64,000 nt of DNA from Gaetbulibacter_B jejuensis (GTDB lineage Bacteria; Bacteroidota; Bacteroidia; Flavobacteriales; Flavobacteriaceae). The stretch is from positions 992,001 through 1,056,000 of the forward strand of contig NZ_BAAAGF010000001.1 in NCBI RefSeq assembly GCF_039524015.1, written 5' to 3'. The position numbers and the translations under genes are program-made. Positions within the stretch are counted from its first letter, which is position 1. Each line of letters begins with the position of its first letter. The notes beneath the pieces were generated by a model. The model saw only the letters and a program-made list of their open reading frames with translations. It made no database searches and was not told where the DNA came from. Of this stretch, positions 24,890 to 32,974 are shown piece by piece.

Positions 24890-27673
24890 TTAATTGTTGA
24901 ATAAGGTTTCAAGATCAGAATACTTTAAAGCTTGTTTAGGATGAAAATTATCAGAACTCATATAATTTAAAATAGATTGATAAAGCTGAACTGCCTCAGG
25001 AGTTTTAATGGTATTCAAAGGAGACATACATACAAGTAAATTGCCTTTTCCAACATCGAACTCAAAAATTAAACCTAGTTTATGGTTTCGTTCTAAATTG
25101 TCAATAACCTGAACTGTCGGTAAAAATGCTTTGTTGAGTTCGTCTAAAATTAGTGGCCTGCTTTCTTTTAGTATTGAAAACCATTGCCAGTTGGTATGAT
25201 AATCTGTTGGGAAATTATTAAAGATTGGATGTTTTGGGTTTGTGAGAATACCCAAAGTTCCTGGAGAAATGGGTTTTTTAACAGATTCACTTATACTTTT
25301 AAACATTCCATAATTCCAGAAATCTGGAGGGAAATGTCCAGCGACACTTTTATTTTCTAAAGTACTGAAGTCTGGAAAAAGCAATACGTTTTTTCCGTTT
25401 TTTAAACTAGAAAGAGTTGTTGAATTAAATGTGTTGGTTACTAAAACAGTTTCAGGAATAATATTTTTTTGGTTTGAAGGGTAAACCCAAATAGGATACG
25501 AGTTGCTATATGATGTATTTGGAATAGTAATATTAAGCGTTAATTTTTTTGCAGTATCAATACCATCTAATTTTAAGGTTAATGTGTCAACATCTAATAA
25601 TTCTCCATTAATAAAAGATTGTTTGTCAAAACTCCCTTGTTTAAAAGTGTTTCCGTTTTCATCTTTGATTATCCAGTCAATAACTGTATCAACTATAGCA
25701 TCAGAATAGTTTGCAATCTTAATTTGTGCCTGAAACCTTTCAGTATTTGTCCAACAGTATTTTGAAAACTCAGCCAGCAAAGTAATATCGTTACAAGATT
25801 GTTTCCAAGCTTCAGGAGTTATAACATTTTTACTTTCCATAAATGCATCTAAAACACCTACAAGAGCAGTACCTTGACCAGGAAAATCTTGTAAGTCCAA
25901 TAACTGAAATCCAGCCATTCCTTTAGTGTGTAATGCAGCTTCCATCTCAGCTTTATAGCAAATAGCAGACCACGCACCAGATGCTTTTTGAAAACTACTA
26001 TCTAAATGCTCCATTCCAGCTTTTTCTAAGCGTTTTTGAAACACTTGTAAATTTCGAGGTTTTAAAACACCAGTGTATTTGTCAATTTCATCATAATTGG
26101 GATAAATTTGATACTGACCAATCTCATGACTTACTAAAGGAATTGGCATGTTGTTTACAGCATAATCAAAATTTACCAGTGTTGATGGTGTTGAGGTATT
26201 TAATATTCCGCCTTGTTCAGCATCAGCAAAAGCGTGTGTTAATCTTGTGTGTCCTTTAGTAGAATGACCATTTGTAGGAATTCTAGCTCCAACAAAAAAC
26301 TGCGAATAAGCTCTGGGTTCAAGATATCCAATATTGTTGTTAGAGCCCATAGCATAAAGAGGCCTGCTGTCGTAATTTTTTAAAGCAAGCATTACATTTT
26401 CAACCTTGTCATGACCTCCCCAAATTTCGTTGCCAGGAGAAAACATTACAAACGAAGGATGATTTGCATAAGCTTTTAACATTGCTATGCCTTCTTCTTT
26501 TAAATTGTTAGCTATAGTATCAGATTCTAGTCCACCCCAAAAAGGCAATTCAACTTGAAGGTATATTCCTGTTTTGTCGGCAGCTATAAATGCAGCTTTA
26601 GGAGGGCAATAGGTGTGAAATCTATAGTGGTTGATGCCATATTGTTTTGCGATTTTATAAATACGTTCCCAATCCTCAACACTAGTAGGTGTATAACCAG
26701 TAAGAGGAAAAACAGCAGCTTCATGTTTACCTCTTAAAAATGTTTTAGTGTTGTTTATGGTAAATTGCGTACCATTAACTGAGAAATTTCGCATACCAAA
26801 GCTAACGGTTTTTGCATCGTTGCTTTCAGGGTTTAGAATAGTTGCAGTTAATTCATATAAAGGTTGTTCAAACTCATTCCATAAACCAATAGAATCTTTA
26901 AAGACGTATTCTAAAATAGCTTTGTTGTCTTTAATTTTGAATGTTTTAGGTGTTAATTGAGTTGTTTTTCCATCGTGTGATTTCTTAATGTCAAATTGGA
27001 TATTTAAGTTGGAAAGGTTAAGAGCATTTTCAATTTCAATAGAGACATTAATTTTCTTTTTGTCTATATTAGGATGTACTTGCAAATTGCTAATAAAAGT
27101 TTTTGGAGAAGCCTCTAAATACATTTTTCCAATAATGCCATTCCAGTTTGTTTGGGTATCGTCAGAATAGATATGTACATTTCCGTAAGGTGTTAATTTT
27201 AAACTGTTGTCTACTTGTATTGTAATAAAATGCTCACCAGGAGTTAGGACTTTAGATACATTGAACTGTTGAGGAGATTGTAATAGTTTAGAAGAACCAA
27301 TTAATGTTGAGTCAATCCATACTTTTGAAAATTTTGAGCGTTCTAATACTAACTCTATATGTTTGTTTTTGAAGTGCTCAGGAACGATTATTTTTTTTCT
27401 ATACCAAGCAATACCTTCATATTTGTAAGGTCTGCTCAAGTGTAAGGTTGTACTATCAGTATTAATAAATCCTTTTTGGTTAGTATCTGTTGTTCCAGGT
27501 AAATTGATGGAATCGTTAAGGGTTTTTAAAAACCATTTTTCATTAACACCTAGATTAGATGAGTCGGTTGCGAATTGCCATTGACCTTGAAGGTCCATTA
27601 GAGTTCTAGGAGTCTTTTTTTCGCTACAGCTTATAAAAAGTATTGCTACTAAAAGTAAGTAAAGGTTTTTCAT
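24890..27673 (-). CDS. GH2 family exo-beta-glycosidase lipoprotein
   Basis: 927-residue lipoprotein (FISC, Cys16, followed by SEKK, lacking the Asp/Glu cluster of surface lipoproteins, so perhaps periplasm-facing). It has an N-terminal GH2 sugar-binding jelly roll (about 25-190), Ig-like domain (about 195-300), and TIM barrel with acid/base MFSPGNEIWGG (Glu416) and nucleophile PLVSHEIGQY (Glu517). The C-terminal 200-250 residues form an extra alpha/beta region resembling the glutamine-amidotransferase-like modules seen on some GH2 proteins. Beta-galactosidase and beta-mannosidase are both possible. In this locus beta-mannosidase or removal of beta-galactosyl decorations would fit, but I cannot choose. 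Transcribed toward GH5. Confidence 0.85.
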   Translation of the reverse strand: MKNLYLLLVAILFISCSEKKTPRTLMDLQGQWQFATDSSNLGVNEKWFLKTLNDSINLPGTTDTNQKGFINTDSTTLHLSRPYKYEGIAWYRKKIIVPEHFKNKHIELVLERSKFSKVWIDSTLIGSSKLLQSPQQFNVSKVLTPGEHFITIQVDNSLKLTPYGNVHIYSDDTQTNWNGIIGKMYLEASPKTFISNLQVHPNIDKKKINVSIEIENALNLSNLNIQFDIKKSHDGKTTQLTPKTFKIKDNKAILEYVFKDSIGLWNEFEQPLYELTATILNPESNDAKTVSFGMRNFSVNGTQFTINNTKTFLRGKHEAAVFPLTGYTPTSVEDWERIYKIAKQYGINHYRFHTYCPPKAAFIAADKTGIYLQVELPFWGGLESDTIANNLKEEGIAMLKAYANHPSFVMFSPGNEIWGGHDKVENVMLALKNYDSRPLYAMGSNNNIGYLEPRAYSQFFVGARIPTNGHSTKGHTRLTHAFADAEQGGILNTSTPSTLVNFDYAVNNMPIPLVSHEIGQYQIYPNYDEIDKYTGVLKPRNLQVFQKRLEKAGMEHLDSSFQKASGAWSAICYKAEMEAALHTKGMAGFQLLDLQDFPGQGTALVGVLDAFMESKNVITPEAWKQSCNDITLLAEFSKYCWTNTERFQAQIKIANYSDAIVDTVIDWIIKDENGNTFKQGSFDKQSFINGELLDVDTLTLKLDGIDTAKKLTLNITIPNTSYSNSYPIWVYPSNQKNIIPETVLVTNTFNSTTLSSLKNGKNVLLFPDFSTLENKSVAGHFPPDFWNYGMFKSISESVKKPISPGTLGILTNPKHPIFNNFPTDYHTNWQWFSILKESRPLILDELNKAFLPTVQVIDNLERNHKLGLIFEFDVGKGNLLVCMSPLNTIKTPEAVQLYQSILNYMSSDNFHPKQALKYSDLETLFNN

Positions 27674-27768
27674 TAAATGCGTAATGGTTAGTAATTCAGA
27701 AAATGATAGTAAAGTCCTAAATTACTAAATAATACTGCGTTTTGAAACGAAATGGAACCCTTTTTGAA

Positions 27769-29832
27769 TTAAGAAAAACTGGGTATATTGAAGATGATAT
27801 GTTGTTGTTTCAAAACTTCTAAAACCATATTAAAAGACATGTCATTTTTAGTGGCAACAGATTCTTTTTGTAATAAATCCTCAATTTGGTTTTTCATTGA
27901 ATCGTTATGATATTCCAATAAAAATTCATTGTCGTATAACTTAATCAAGCAATCTTTATCACTAAAATCAATAACTGTTTGAGGATTAACTTTTAGAGTA
28001 TTAGGAAGTTTGGGATATGTTTTTTGAAGAAGTTTATAAATAGCTTCCACAACTCTGTTGACTGTTATTGAGTTTAAACAAACTTTATGGTCGCAATTTA
28101 AAATCACATCATAGTTACAACGAATATTACAAACGCCTTTTTTACCCCAAATAATTTCATTGTTCTCAGAAAAACTTCCCCAGCTTCCAGGTCCAGTAGG
28201 TCCATAAATGCCAACGGTAGGTACATTGTAAGCACCAGCAACATGAGTGATTCCTGCATCATTTCCTATATGAAAAAGAGCTCCAGCCATTGCATTTCCA
28301 ACATCAGTCATTCCGCCTGTTATATATTCTATATGTGGCATTGGTTTGGAGAAATAAGCTTCAATGTCAGGGTCATTTGGGCCTTTTATAATCTTGCAAT
28401 TTAGTGTTGGAAAAAGCTCAGAAAGGGTTTCGATAAGTTGAGCATACTTTTCTGTAGGCCATATTTTTAACAAAAAACCAGCTCCATGATGTAGAACATA
28501 ATATTTTGGATTTTCTTTAGAAGTTTTAAAATAAGGAAACCCATCATAGCTATTGTTTATGTTTTTGTGAAGCTTTGAAACTGTATCAATATAATGTGCA
28601 ATTGAATGCTGTTTTACTTTTTTATGTGTTGGATATTTAAGCGCATGAGGTAAATCGTATCCTCTAAAAGCAGGATAATTACCTAATTCGTAAATATTAT
28701 CATAGTTGTCTTCTTGTTGTCTTGCGTCTTCTTCATTAACAACTGTAATGCCTTCAAGGTGGTTTGTGAAAAAATCAACCAAACGAGGAGCTACTGCAAA
28801 ATGTAAACTGTCAGATACTTTAGCTAGTTTTTTAATTGCAGGAATTGAAAAAAAGATATCGCCTAAGCCTCCATAGCTTTTGTAAACTAATACCTTTCCT
28901 AAGGAGTTGGTTTTTGTTTTGGGTTTTTTCTTGATATTTTGTTCTGCTCTATCCCAAAATTCATCCAAAATAGTTTTCATTTCATGAATGGCTTTATCTT
29001 TGTTATTTGGATAAAAATCAAATGAAAATGTGCCTATTCTGTCATTTGAAATAATATTACATCCTGATAAAAAGGCTTCTGCAGCCAAACGACCAGAAGG
29101 TTCTGGCCATATAGGTTGGCAGATAAACGTTTTGGTTTTCCCCAGTATTTTTAAAACCTCTTTGTTGGGTATTGGCTCATGGAAGCTTATATTGCTGGGT
29201 AGCTCAGTACGCAACTTGTTTTCTCCGTAAACTGTAAAATTAATGTTGGGATGTTCTTTAGCATATTCTACATAGGCGTATCCGCCTTTTAAATAATTGA
29301 GGTCTCCAAAAAACGGAATCGTGTCTTCAATTTTTTCTTCACTAATTTGTAAATCTTCAACATGTACAGTAGGAGGTTTGATCATGTGGTTTGAAACTGC
29401 ATCTCCAAAAAAATCAACATGTGCTTTGTAGTGGCTAGGTGATTGAAATGCATTAAACTTTGCATTTGCATATAAATTTCTGTAATGATGAAATTTATCA
29501 GGGTTGCAGCAGTTGGTTACTTTTCTGTCAACTGTACATAAAATGTTCCTTCTCACGCAGAAATTATAATCGTATTCAATTTTTATATACAGTGCTTTTG
29601 AAGAAATTAAATAATTGATTAATTCTAGTTCATACTGACAACGTGTAATGCTACAAACAATAATTAAATCTGAATTTTGAATATTTCTTTTGGTTGTATC
29701 AAAACTCCTAAGGTAGTCTAACGTTACAGAATATTGTCGTTGCTCACCTAAACGGATTAATTGTTTAATAGTCAATTCTGCTCCTCTAGGCGTAGCTAAA
29801 GAAGTATCATGTAAAAACAGTACTGAATTCAA
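27769..29832 (-). CDS. Two-domain glycosyltransferase (GT4-like plus GT9-like)
   Basis: 687-residue cytoplasmic protein with two GT-B halves. Residues 1 to about 295 resemble a GT4-type enzyme (RGAELTI near the start; QPIWPEPSGRLAAEAFLSGC at 239-258). Residues about 312-605 resemble a GT9/heptosyltransferase-type enzyme (VYKSYGGLGDIFFSIPAI, HHGAG at 448-452, GNDAGITHVAGAYNVPTVGIYGPT). A cysteine cluster C568-x3-C-x7-C-x4-C585 near the end of the second half could bind metal, as in the iron-finger of autotransporter heptosyltransferases. Residues about 610-687 are an extra alpha/beta tail. There is no ATG start: the only plausible initiator is TTG at 29832, since the next Met is residue 150. 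The upstream DGYYD-repeat peptide gene ends 48 bp before it with no terminator, suggesting one transcript. Acceptor and donor are unknown. Confidence 0.82.
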   Translation of the reverse strand: MNSVLFLHDTSLATPRGAELTIKQLIRLGEQRQYSVTLDYLRSFDTTKRNIQNSDLIIVCSITRCQYELELINYLISSKALYIKIEYDYNFCVRRNILCTVDRKVTNCCNPDKFHHYRNLYANAKFNAFQSPSHYKAHVDFFGDAVSNHMIKPPTVHVEDLQISEEKIEDTIPFFGDLNYLKGGYAYVEYAKEHPNINFTVYGENKLRTELPSNISFHEPIPNKEVLKILGKTKTFICQPIWPEPSGRLAAEAFLSGCNIISNDRIGTFSFDFYPNNKDKAIHEMKTILDEFWDRAEQNIKKKPKTKTNSLGKVLVYKSYGGLGDIFFSIPAIKKLAKVSDSLHFAVAPRLVDFFTNHLEGITVVNEEDARQQEDNYDNIYELGNYPAFRGYDLPHALKYPTHKKVKQHSIAHYIDTVSKLHKNINNSYDGFPYFKTSKENPKYYVLHHGAGFLLKIWPTEKYAQLIETLSELFPTLNCKIIKGPNDPDIEAYFSKPMPHIEYITGGMTDVGNAMAGALFHIGNDAGITHVAGAYNVPTVGIYGPTGPGSWGSFSENNEIIWGKKGVCNIRCNYDVILNCDHKVCLNSITVNRVVEAIYKLLQKTYPKLPNTLKVNPQTVIDFSDKDCLIKLYDNEFLLEYHNDSMKNQIEDLLQKESVATKNDMSFNMVLEVLKQQHIIFNIPSFS

Positions 29833-29880
29833 ATTAGAGGAAAATAAATAAGAAACACTTAAAAGATGTCTATGGAAATA

Positions 29881-30108
29881 TTAGTCATCATAGTACCCAT
29901 CGTCATAATATCCATCATCATAGTAACCGTCATCATAGTATCCATCGTCGTAATACCCATCATCATAATAACCGTCACCATAATATCCATCATCAAAACT
30001 ATCATCATCAGACTCGCTACACGATGATGCTACAGAGGCTGTTATAGAAATAGCAGAAAGAGCTAAAATTGCTTTACCAGATTTTTTAATAAAATGTCTT
30101 CTTTTCAT
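29881..30108 (-). CDS. Small Tat-type lipoprotein with DGYYD tandem repeats
   Basis: 75-residue protein. The N-terminus RRHFIKKSGK followed by a hydrophobic stretch matches a twin-arginine signal, ending in a lipobox SVASSC (Cys29). The residues after Cys (SESDDD) are acidic, as in surface-export signals of Bacteroidota lipoproteins. The mature part is short: an acidic stem, then seven DGYY units of period five (one with Gly for Asp) reaching the stop codon. Composition is only Asp, Gly and Tyr in the repeat. It lies directly upstream of the glycosyltransferase gene on the same strand. I recognise no named family. Possible roles are an exposed acidic, Tyr-rich tail for metal binding, adhesion, cross-linking or glycan attachment; all are inference. 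The reading frame is supported by synonymous-only codon variation between most repeat units. Confidence 0.75.
   Translation of the reverse strand: MKRRHFIKKSGKAILALSAISITASVASSCSESDDDSFDDGYYGDGYYDDGYYDDGYYDDGYYDDGYYDDGYYDD
29884..29989 (-). repeat. 15-bp coding tandem repeat (DGYYD units)
   Basis: Seven consecutive 15-bp units encode DGYYD (first unit DGYYG). Unit-to-unit differences fall at third codon positions (GGA/GGT/GGG, TAT/TAC, GAT/GAC), except for one Asp-to-Gly change. The array is therefore maintained at protein level and is not a fresh slippage product. Confidence 0.85.
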
Positions 30109-30315
30109 AGTAAATGGAGTTTACATTTCTAAATTTAACAAAAAAAATTAAAATGCTTGTTAGTTATATATATAACAACTCATAATTCAATAATCCTTTA
30201 AAAAAAGTAATTTGATTTTAAGGGTACTAAAATATCTGTCATTTTTTTATATTTATAAAACCTAAAATTATAGACTCCCTCACAATCTATTCTTATTAAC
30301 AACGTTATTTTTGAA

Positions 30316-31167
30316 GTGAATTTACTATTACTTATCGAACAACTAACAACAGGTGGCAAAATAGTCATTGGTATTTTCTTTGCTATTTTATTGGGAATGC
30401 TTTTTTACTTTGCTTTAAAAATGGCAGAATTAAGTTATGTGATGAAGCGTAAAAAACCTTTTTATGTTCATTCTCCTTTCTTTTTAAAACAACTTAATGA
30501 ACCTCAAAAGTTAATACTGCAAAATCAATTTAAGTTTTACAATAAATTAAATTCTAAGTACAAAAAGTATTTTGAGCATCGTGTTGCTTCGTTTATAGCA
30601 GATAAAGAGTTTGTTGGAAGAAGCGGGTTGCAAATTACTGAAGAAATGAAAGTCCTTATTTCAGCAACAGCAGTAATGCTTACTTTTGGTTTTAGAGACT
30701 TTTATATAGCTTTGATAAATAATATTTTTATTTATCCAGAAGAGTTTTACTCAACTATTAATGACGATTATCATAAAGGGGAGTTTAATCCTAAATTGCA
30801 AACTTTGGTGCTCTCTTGGAAAGATTTTAAAAAAGGCTTTGCTATTGATAATGATAACTTAAACCTTGGTATACATGAGTTTGCCCACGCTATTCATTTA
30901 AATAGTATAAAAGAACGTGATGTTAGCTCTACTATTTTTTCTGACTCGTTTAAAGAGCTTACCACGTTATTGTCCAATGAAGAAACACTTAGAAAAGATT
31001 TAATAGCGTCTAAATACTTTAGGGACTATGCTTATACCAACCAGTTTGAGTTTATAGCGGTTATTATTGAAACCTTTATTGAAACTCCTGATGAGTTTAA
31101 ATCGCTATTTCCTGAGATCTACGACAAAACCAAACAGATGCTTAATTTTAACTTTGCAGGCTACTAA
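30316..31167 (+). CDS. MtfA-like zinc peptidase (M90 type), membrane-anchored
   Basis: 283-residue protein with one N-terminal membrane segment (about 15-34) and a cytoplasmic or periplasmic peptidase domain. The zinc motif is HEFAH (187-191), and a downstream Glu in EFIAVIIETFIETP (about 252) fits the third ligand of the MtfA family. Family members are zinc aminopeptidases; E. coli MtfA titrates the repressor Mlc, but that partner is not expected here. Translation appears to start at GTG (30316), as no upstream in-frame ATG exists before the hydrophobic segment. It is convergent with rpe, whose stop lies directly next to its own stop. Function in Flavobacteriaceae is unknown. Confidence 0.85.
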   Translation: MNLLLLIEQLTTGGKIVIGIFFAILLGMLFYFALKMAELSYVMKRKKPFYVHSPFFLKQLNEPQKLILQNQFKFYNKLNSKYKKYFEHRVASFIADKEFVGRSGLQITEEMKVLISATAVMLTFGFRDFYIALINNIFIYPEEFYSTINDDYHKGEFNPKLQTLVLSWKDFKKGFAIDNDNLNLGIHEFAHAIHLNSIKERDVSSTIFSDSFKELTTLLSNEETLRKDLIASKYFRDYAYTNQFEFIAVIIETFIETPDEFKSLFPEIYDKTKQMLNFNFAGY

Positions 31168-31830
31168 TTAAGAGTTAGCCAACGCTTTCAAATCTTTAAT
31201 AGTTTCAATTTGATTTTCGCTTTTAAATACATAACTACCTGCGACTAATACGTCAGCTCCAGCATCAACCAATTGCTTTGCATTTTTATTGGTAACGCCT
31301 CCATCAATTTCAATTTTTGTTGAAGCTCCTTTTTTGGTAATTAGTTCTTTAAGCTGTTTTACTTTATTATATGTGTTTTCAATAAAACTTTGACCACCAA
31401 AACCTGGGTTTACACTCATTAAGCATACTAGGTCAATATCGTTTATAGTGTCTTCAAGTACGTTAATATTAGTATGCGGATTTAACGCTACTCCAGCTTT
31501 CATACCATGTGCTTTTATAGCTTGTAAAGTTCTGTGTAGATGTGTGCAAGCTTCATAATGAACCGTTAGAATATTGCTTCCTAAATCAGCAAAGGTTTTT
31601 ATGTAGCGATCTGGGTCAACAATCATTAAATGTACATCAATGGTTTTTTTAGCATGTTTTGAAATAGCGTCTAAAACTGGCATTCCAAAAGATATGTTTG
31701 GTACAAAAACACCATCCATTATATCAATGTGAAACCAATCGGCATCACTAGTATTAACCATTTCTATATCTCGTTGAAGGTTGGCAAAATCTGCTGCTAA
31801 AACAGAAGGAGCAATTAATTTAGAATTCAT
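31168..31830 (-). CDS. rpe: Ribulose-phosphate 3-epimerase
   Basis: Interconverts ribulose-5-phosphate and xylulose-5-phosphate in the pentose phosphate pathway (cytoplasm). The 220-residue length is standard. Diagnostic motifs in order are LAADFANLQRDIE, DWFHIDIMDGVFVPNISFG (metal-binding His and catalytic Asp), DVHLMI, VHYEA, MSVNPGFGGQSF, IEIDGGV and the phosphate-binding ADVLVAGSYVF. A TATCTTTG -7-like box lies 27 bp upstream. Monocistronic by spacing: it is separated from the sigma factor gene upstream by a terminator, and it converges with the peptidase gene. Confidence 0.97.
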   Translation of the reverse strand: MNSKLIAPSVLAADFANLQRDIEMVNTSDADWFHIDIMDGVFVPNISFGMPVLDAISKHAKKTIDVHLMIVDPDRYIKTFADLGSNILTVHYEACTHLHRTLQAIKAHGMKAGVALNPHTNINVLEDTINDIDLVCLMSVNPGFGGQSFIENTYNKVKQLKELITKKGASTKIEIDGGVTNKNAKQLVDAGADVLVAGSYVFKSENQIETIKDLKALANS

Positions 31831-31856
31831 TATTGTTGTGTTGTTGAAAGTTTTTG

Positions 31857-31864
31857 CAAAGATA
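31857..31864 (-). promoter_or_regulatory. -7 element (TATCTTTG) of rpe
   Basis: The complement of CAAAGATA reads TATCTTTG, an exact fit to TAnnTTTG, 27 bp before the rpe ATG. No convincing -33 TTG was found at standard spacing. Confidence 0.35.
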
Positions 31865-31884
31865 GAAAAGTCTTTTCATAGTCT

Positions 31885-31914
31885 CTTCCCTTTGGGAAGG
31901 GATTTAGGGATGGA
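31885..31914. repeat. Short hairpin with dispersed-repeat-like sequence
   Basis: CTTCCC-ttt-GGGAAG (31885-31899) followed by GGATTTAGGGATGG. From memory, strings of this kind recur in intergenic regions of Flavobacteriaceae. A single copy is seen here, so repeat status cannot be shown from this window. Confidence 0.3.
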
Positions 31915-31919
31915 CTTAA

Positions 31920-31956
31920 AAAAAATGAACCCAGAGTAATCAGCTCTGGGTTCTTT
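31920..31956 (-). terminator. Terminator of the primary sigma factor gene
   Basis: A 10-bp perfect stem GAACCCAGAG / CTCTGGGTTC (31927-31936, 31944-31953) with a 7-nt loop. On the minus strand it is followed by ATTTTT. It lies about 75 bp after the sigma factor stop. Confidence 0.75.
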
Positions 31957-32027
31957 CATCAATCAAAAAACGAACAGTTATGTGTAACTGTTTGTTACGG
32001 TAATTTAGTCGTAATTATCGAGAATTA

Positions 32028-32891
32028 CTAACCTAAATATGTTTTTAATATTTTACTTCTAGAAGTATGTTTAAGTCTTCTAATAGCTTTTTCTTTAATT
32101 TGACGTACACGCTCACGAGTAAGATCAAAAGTTTCACCTATTTCTTCTAAGGTCATTGGGTGTTGATCACCTAAACCAAAGTATAAACGAATAACGTCAG
32201 CCTCACGAGGTGTTAAGGTTTCAAGCGCTCTTTCAATCTCAGTGCGTAAAGACTCGTGTAATAAATCTTTATCAGGATTTGGAGACTCTCCACTTCGTAA
32301 TACATCATAAAGGTTAGAATCTTCACCTTCAACTAAAGGTGCATCCATACTTACATGACGACCAGAGTTTTTCATAGACTCTTTTACGTCGTTAATAGTC
32401 ATATCCAATTCCTTTGCGATTTCCTCAGCACTTGGTGGACGTTCATGACTTTGCTCTAAAAATGCAAATGTTTTATTGATTTTATTGATAGATCCAATCT
32501 TGTTCAACGGTAAACGAACAATACGAGATTGCTCAGCTAATGCTTGAAGAATAGATTGACGAATCCACCAAACCGCATACGAAATGAATTTGAAACCACG
32601 AGTTTCATCAAAACGTTGTGCAGCTTTTATAAGACCTAAATTACCTTCATTAATTAAATCTGGTAATGTTAATCCTTGGTTTTGATATTGCTTTGCTACC
32701 GATACAACGAAACGTAAATTAGCTTTAGTTAACTTTTCTAAAGCCACTTGATCTCCTGCTTTAATACGTTGTGCTAATTCTACTTCTTCGTCTGCGGTAA
32801 TTAAGTCAACTTTTCCAATTTCTTGCAAATATTTGTCTAGCGAAGCCGTTTCTCTATTAGTAACCTGCTTCGTAATTTTAAGTTGTCTCAT
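32028..32891 (-). CDS. rpoD: Primary RNA polymerase sigma factor (RpoD/SigA, Bacteroidota type)
   Basis: Housekeeping sigma factor directing RNA polymerase to TAnnTTTG promoters. The 287-residue length, without region 1.1 or the non-conserved insert, is typical for Bacteroidota. Visible are region 1.2 (about 15-47, ASLDKYLQEIGKVDLITADEE), region 2 with NLRFVVSVAKQYQNQGL, LPDLINEGNLGLIKAAQRFD and RGFKFISYAVWWIRQSI (-7 recognition), region 3, and region 4 with the HTH MTLEEIGETFDLTRERVRQIK. Monocistronic, with its own terminator. Identity is very secure. Confidence 0.97.
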   Translation of the reverse strand: MRQLKITKQVTNRETASLDKYLQEIGKVDLITADEEVELAQRIKAGDQVALEKLTKANLRFVVSVAKQYQNQGLTLPDLINEGNLGLIKAAQRFDETRGFKFISYAVWWIRQSILQALAEQSRIVRLPLNKIGSINKINKTFAFLEQSHERPPSAEEIAKELDMTINDVKESMKNSGRHVSMDAPLVEGEDSNLYDVLRSGESPNPDKDLLHESLRTEIERALETLTPREADVIRLYFGLGDQHPMTLEEIGETFDLTRERVRQIKEKAIRRLKHTSRSKILKTYLG

Positions 32892-32974
32892 CTAATGATC
32901 TCCTTTATTTTTAAGGGTGAATTTTAATGTTGCATATAGTTATACGTACGAAGTGCTTAAAATGTTACAAAAAA

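Noticed and set aside
29884..29989. Regular repeats that could be read as a CRISPR-like or minisatellite array
   Set aside because: Units are 15 bp with no spacers, lie inside one open frame, and differ mainly at synonymous positions.
27769..30108. Repeat peptide and glycosyltransferase as one gene split by a sequencing error at the TAA
   Set aside because: A Tat lipoprotein signal on a cytoplasmic glycosyltransferase would be contradictory, and a TTG start explains the second frame; kept only as an alternative to test.
30163..30176. Palindrome GTTATATATATAAC upstream of the repeat peptide
   Set aside because: Simple TA alternation in AT-rich DNA is weak evidence for a protein site.
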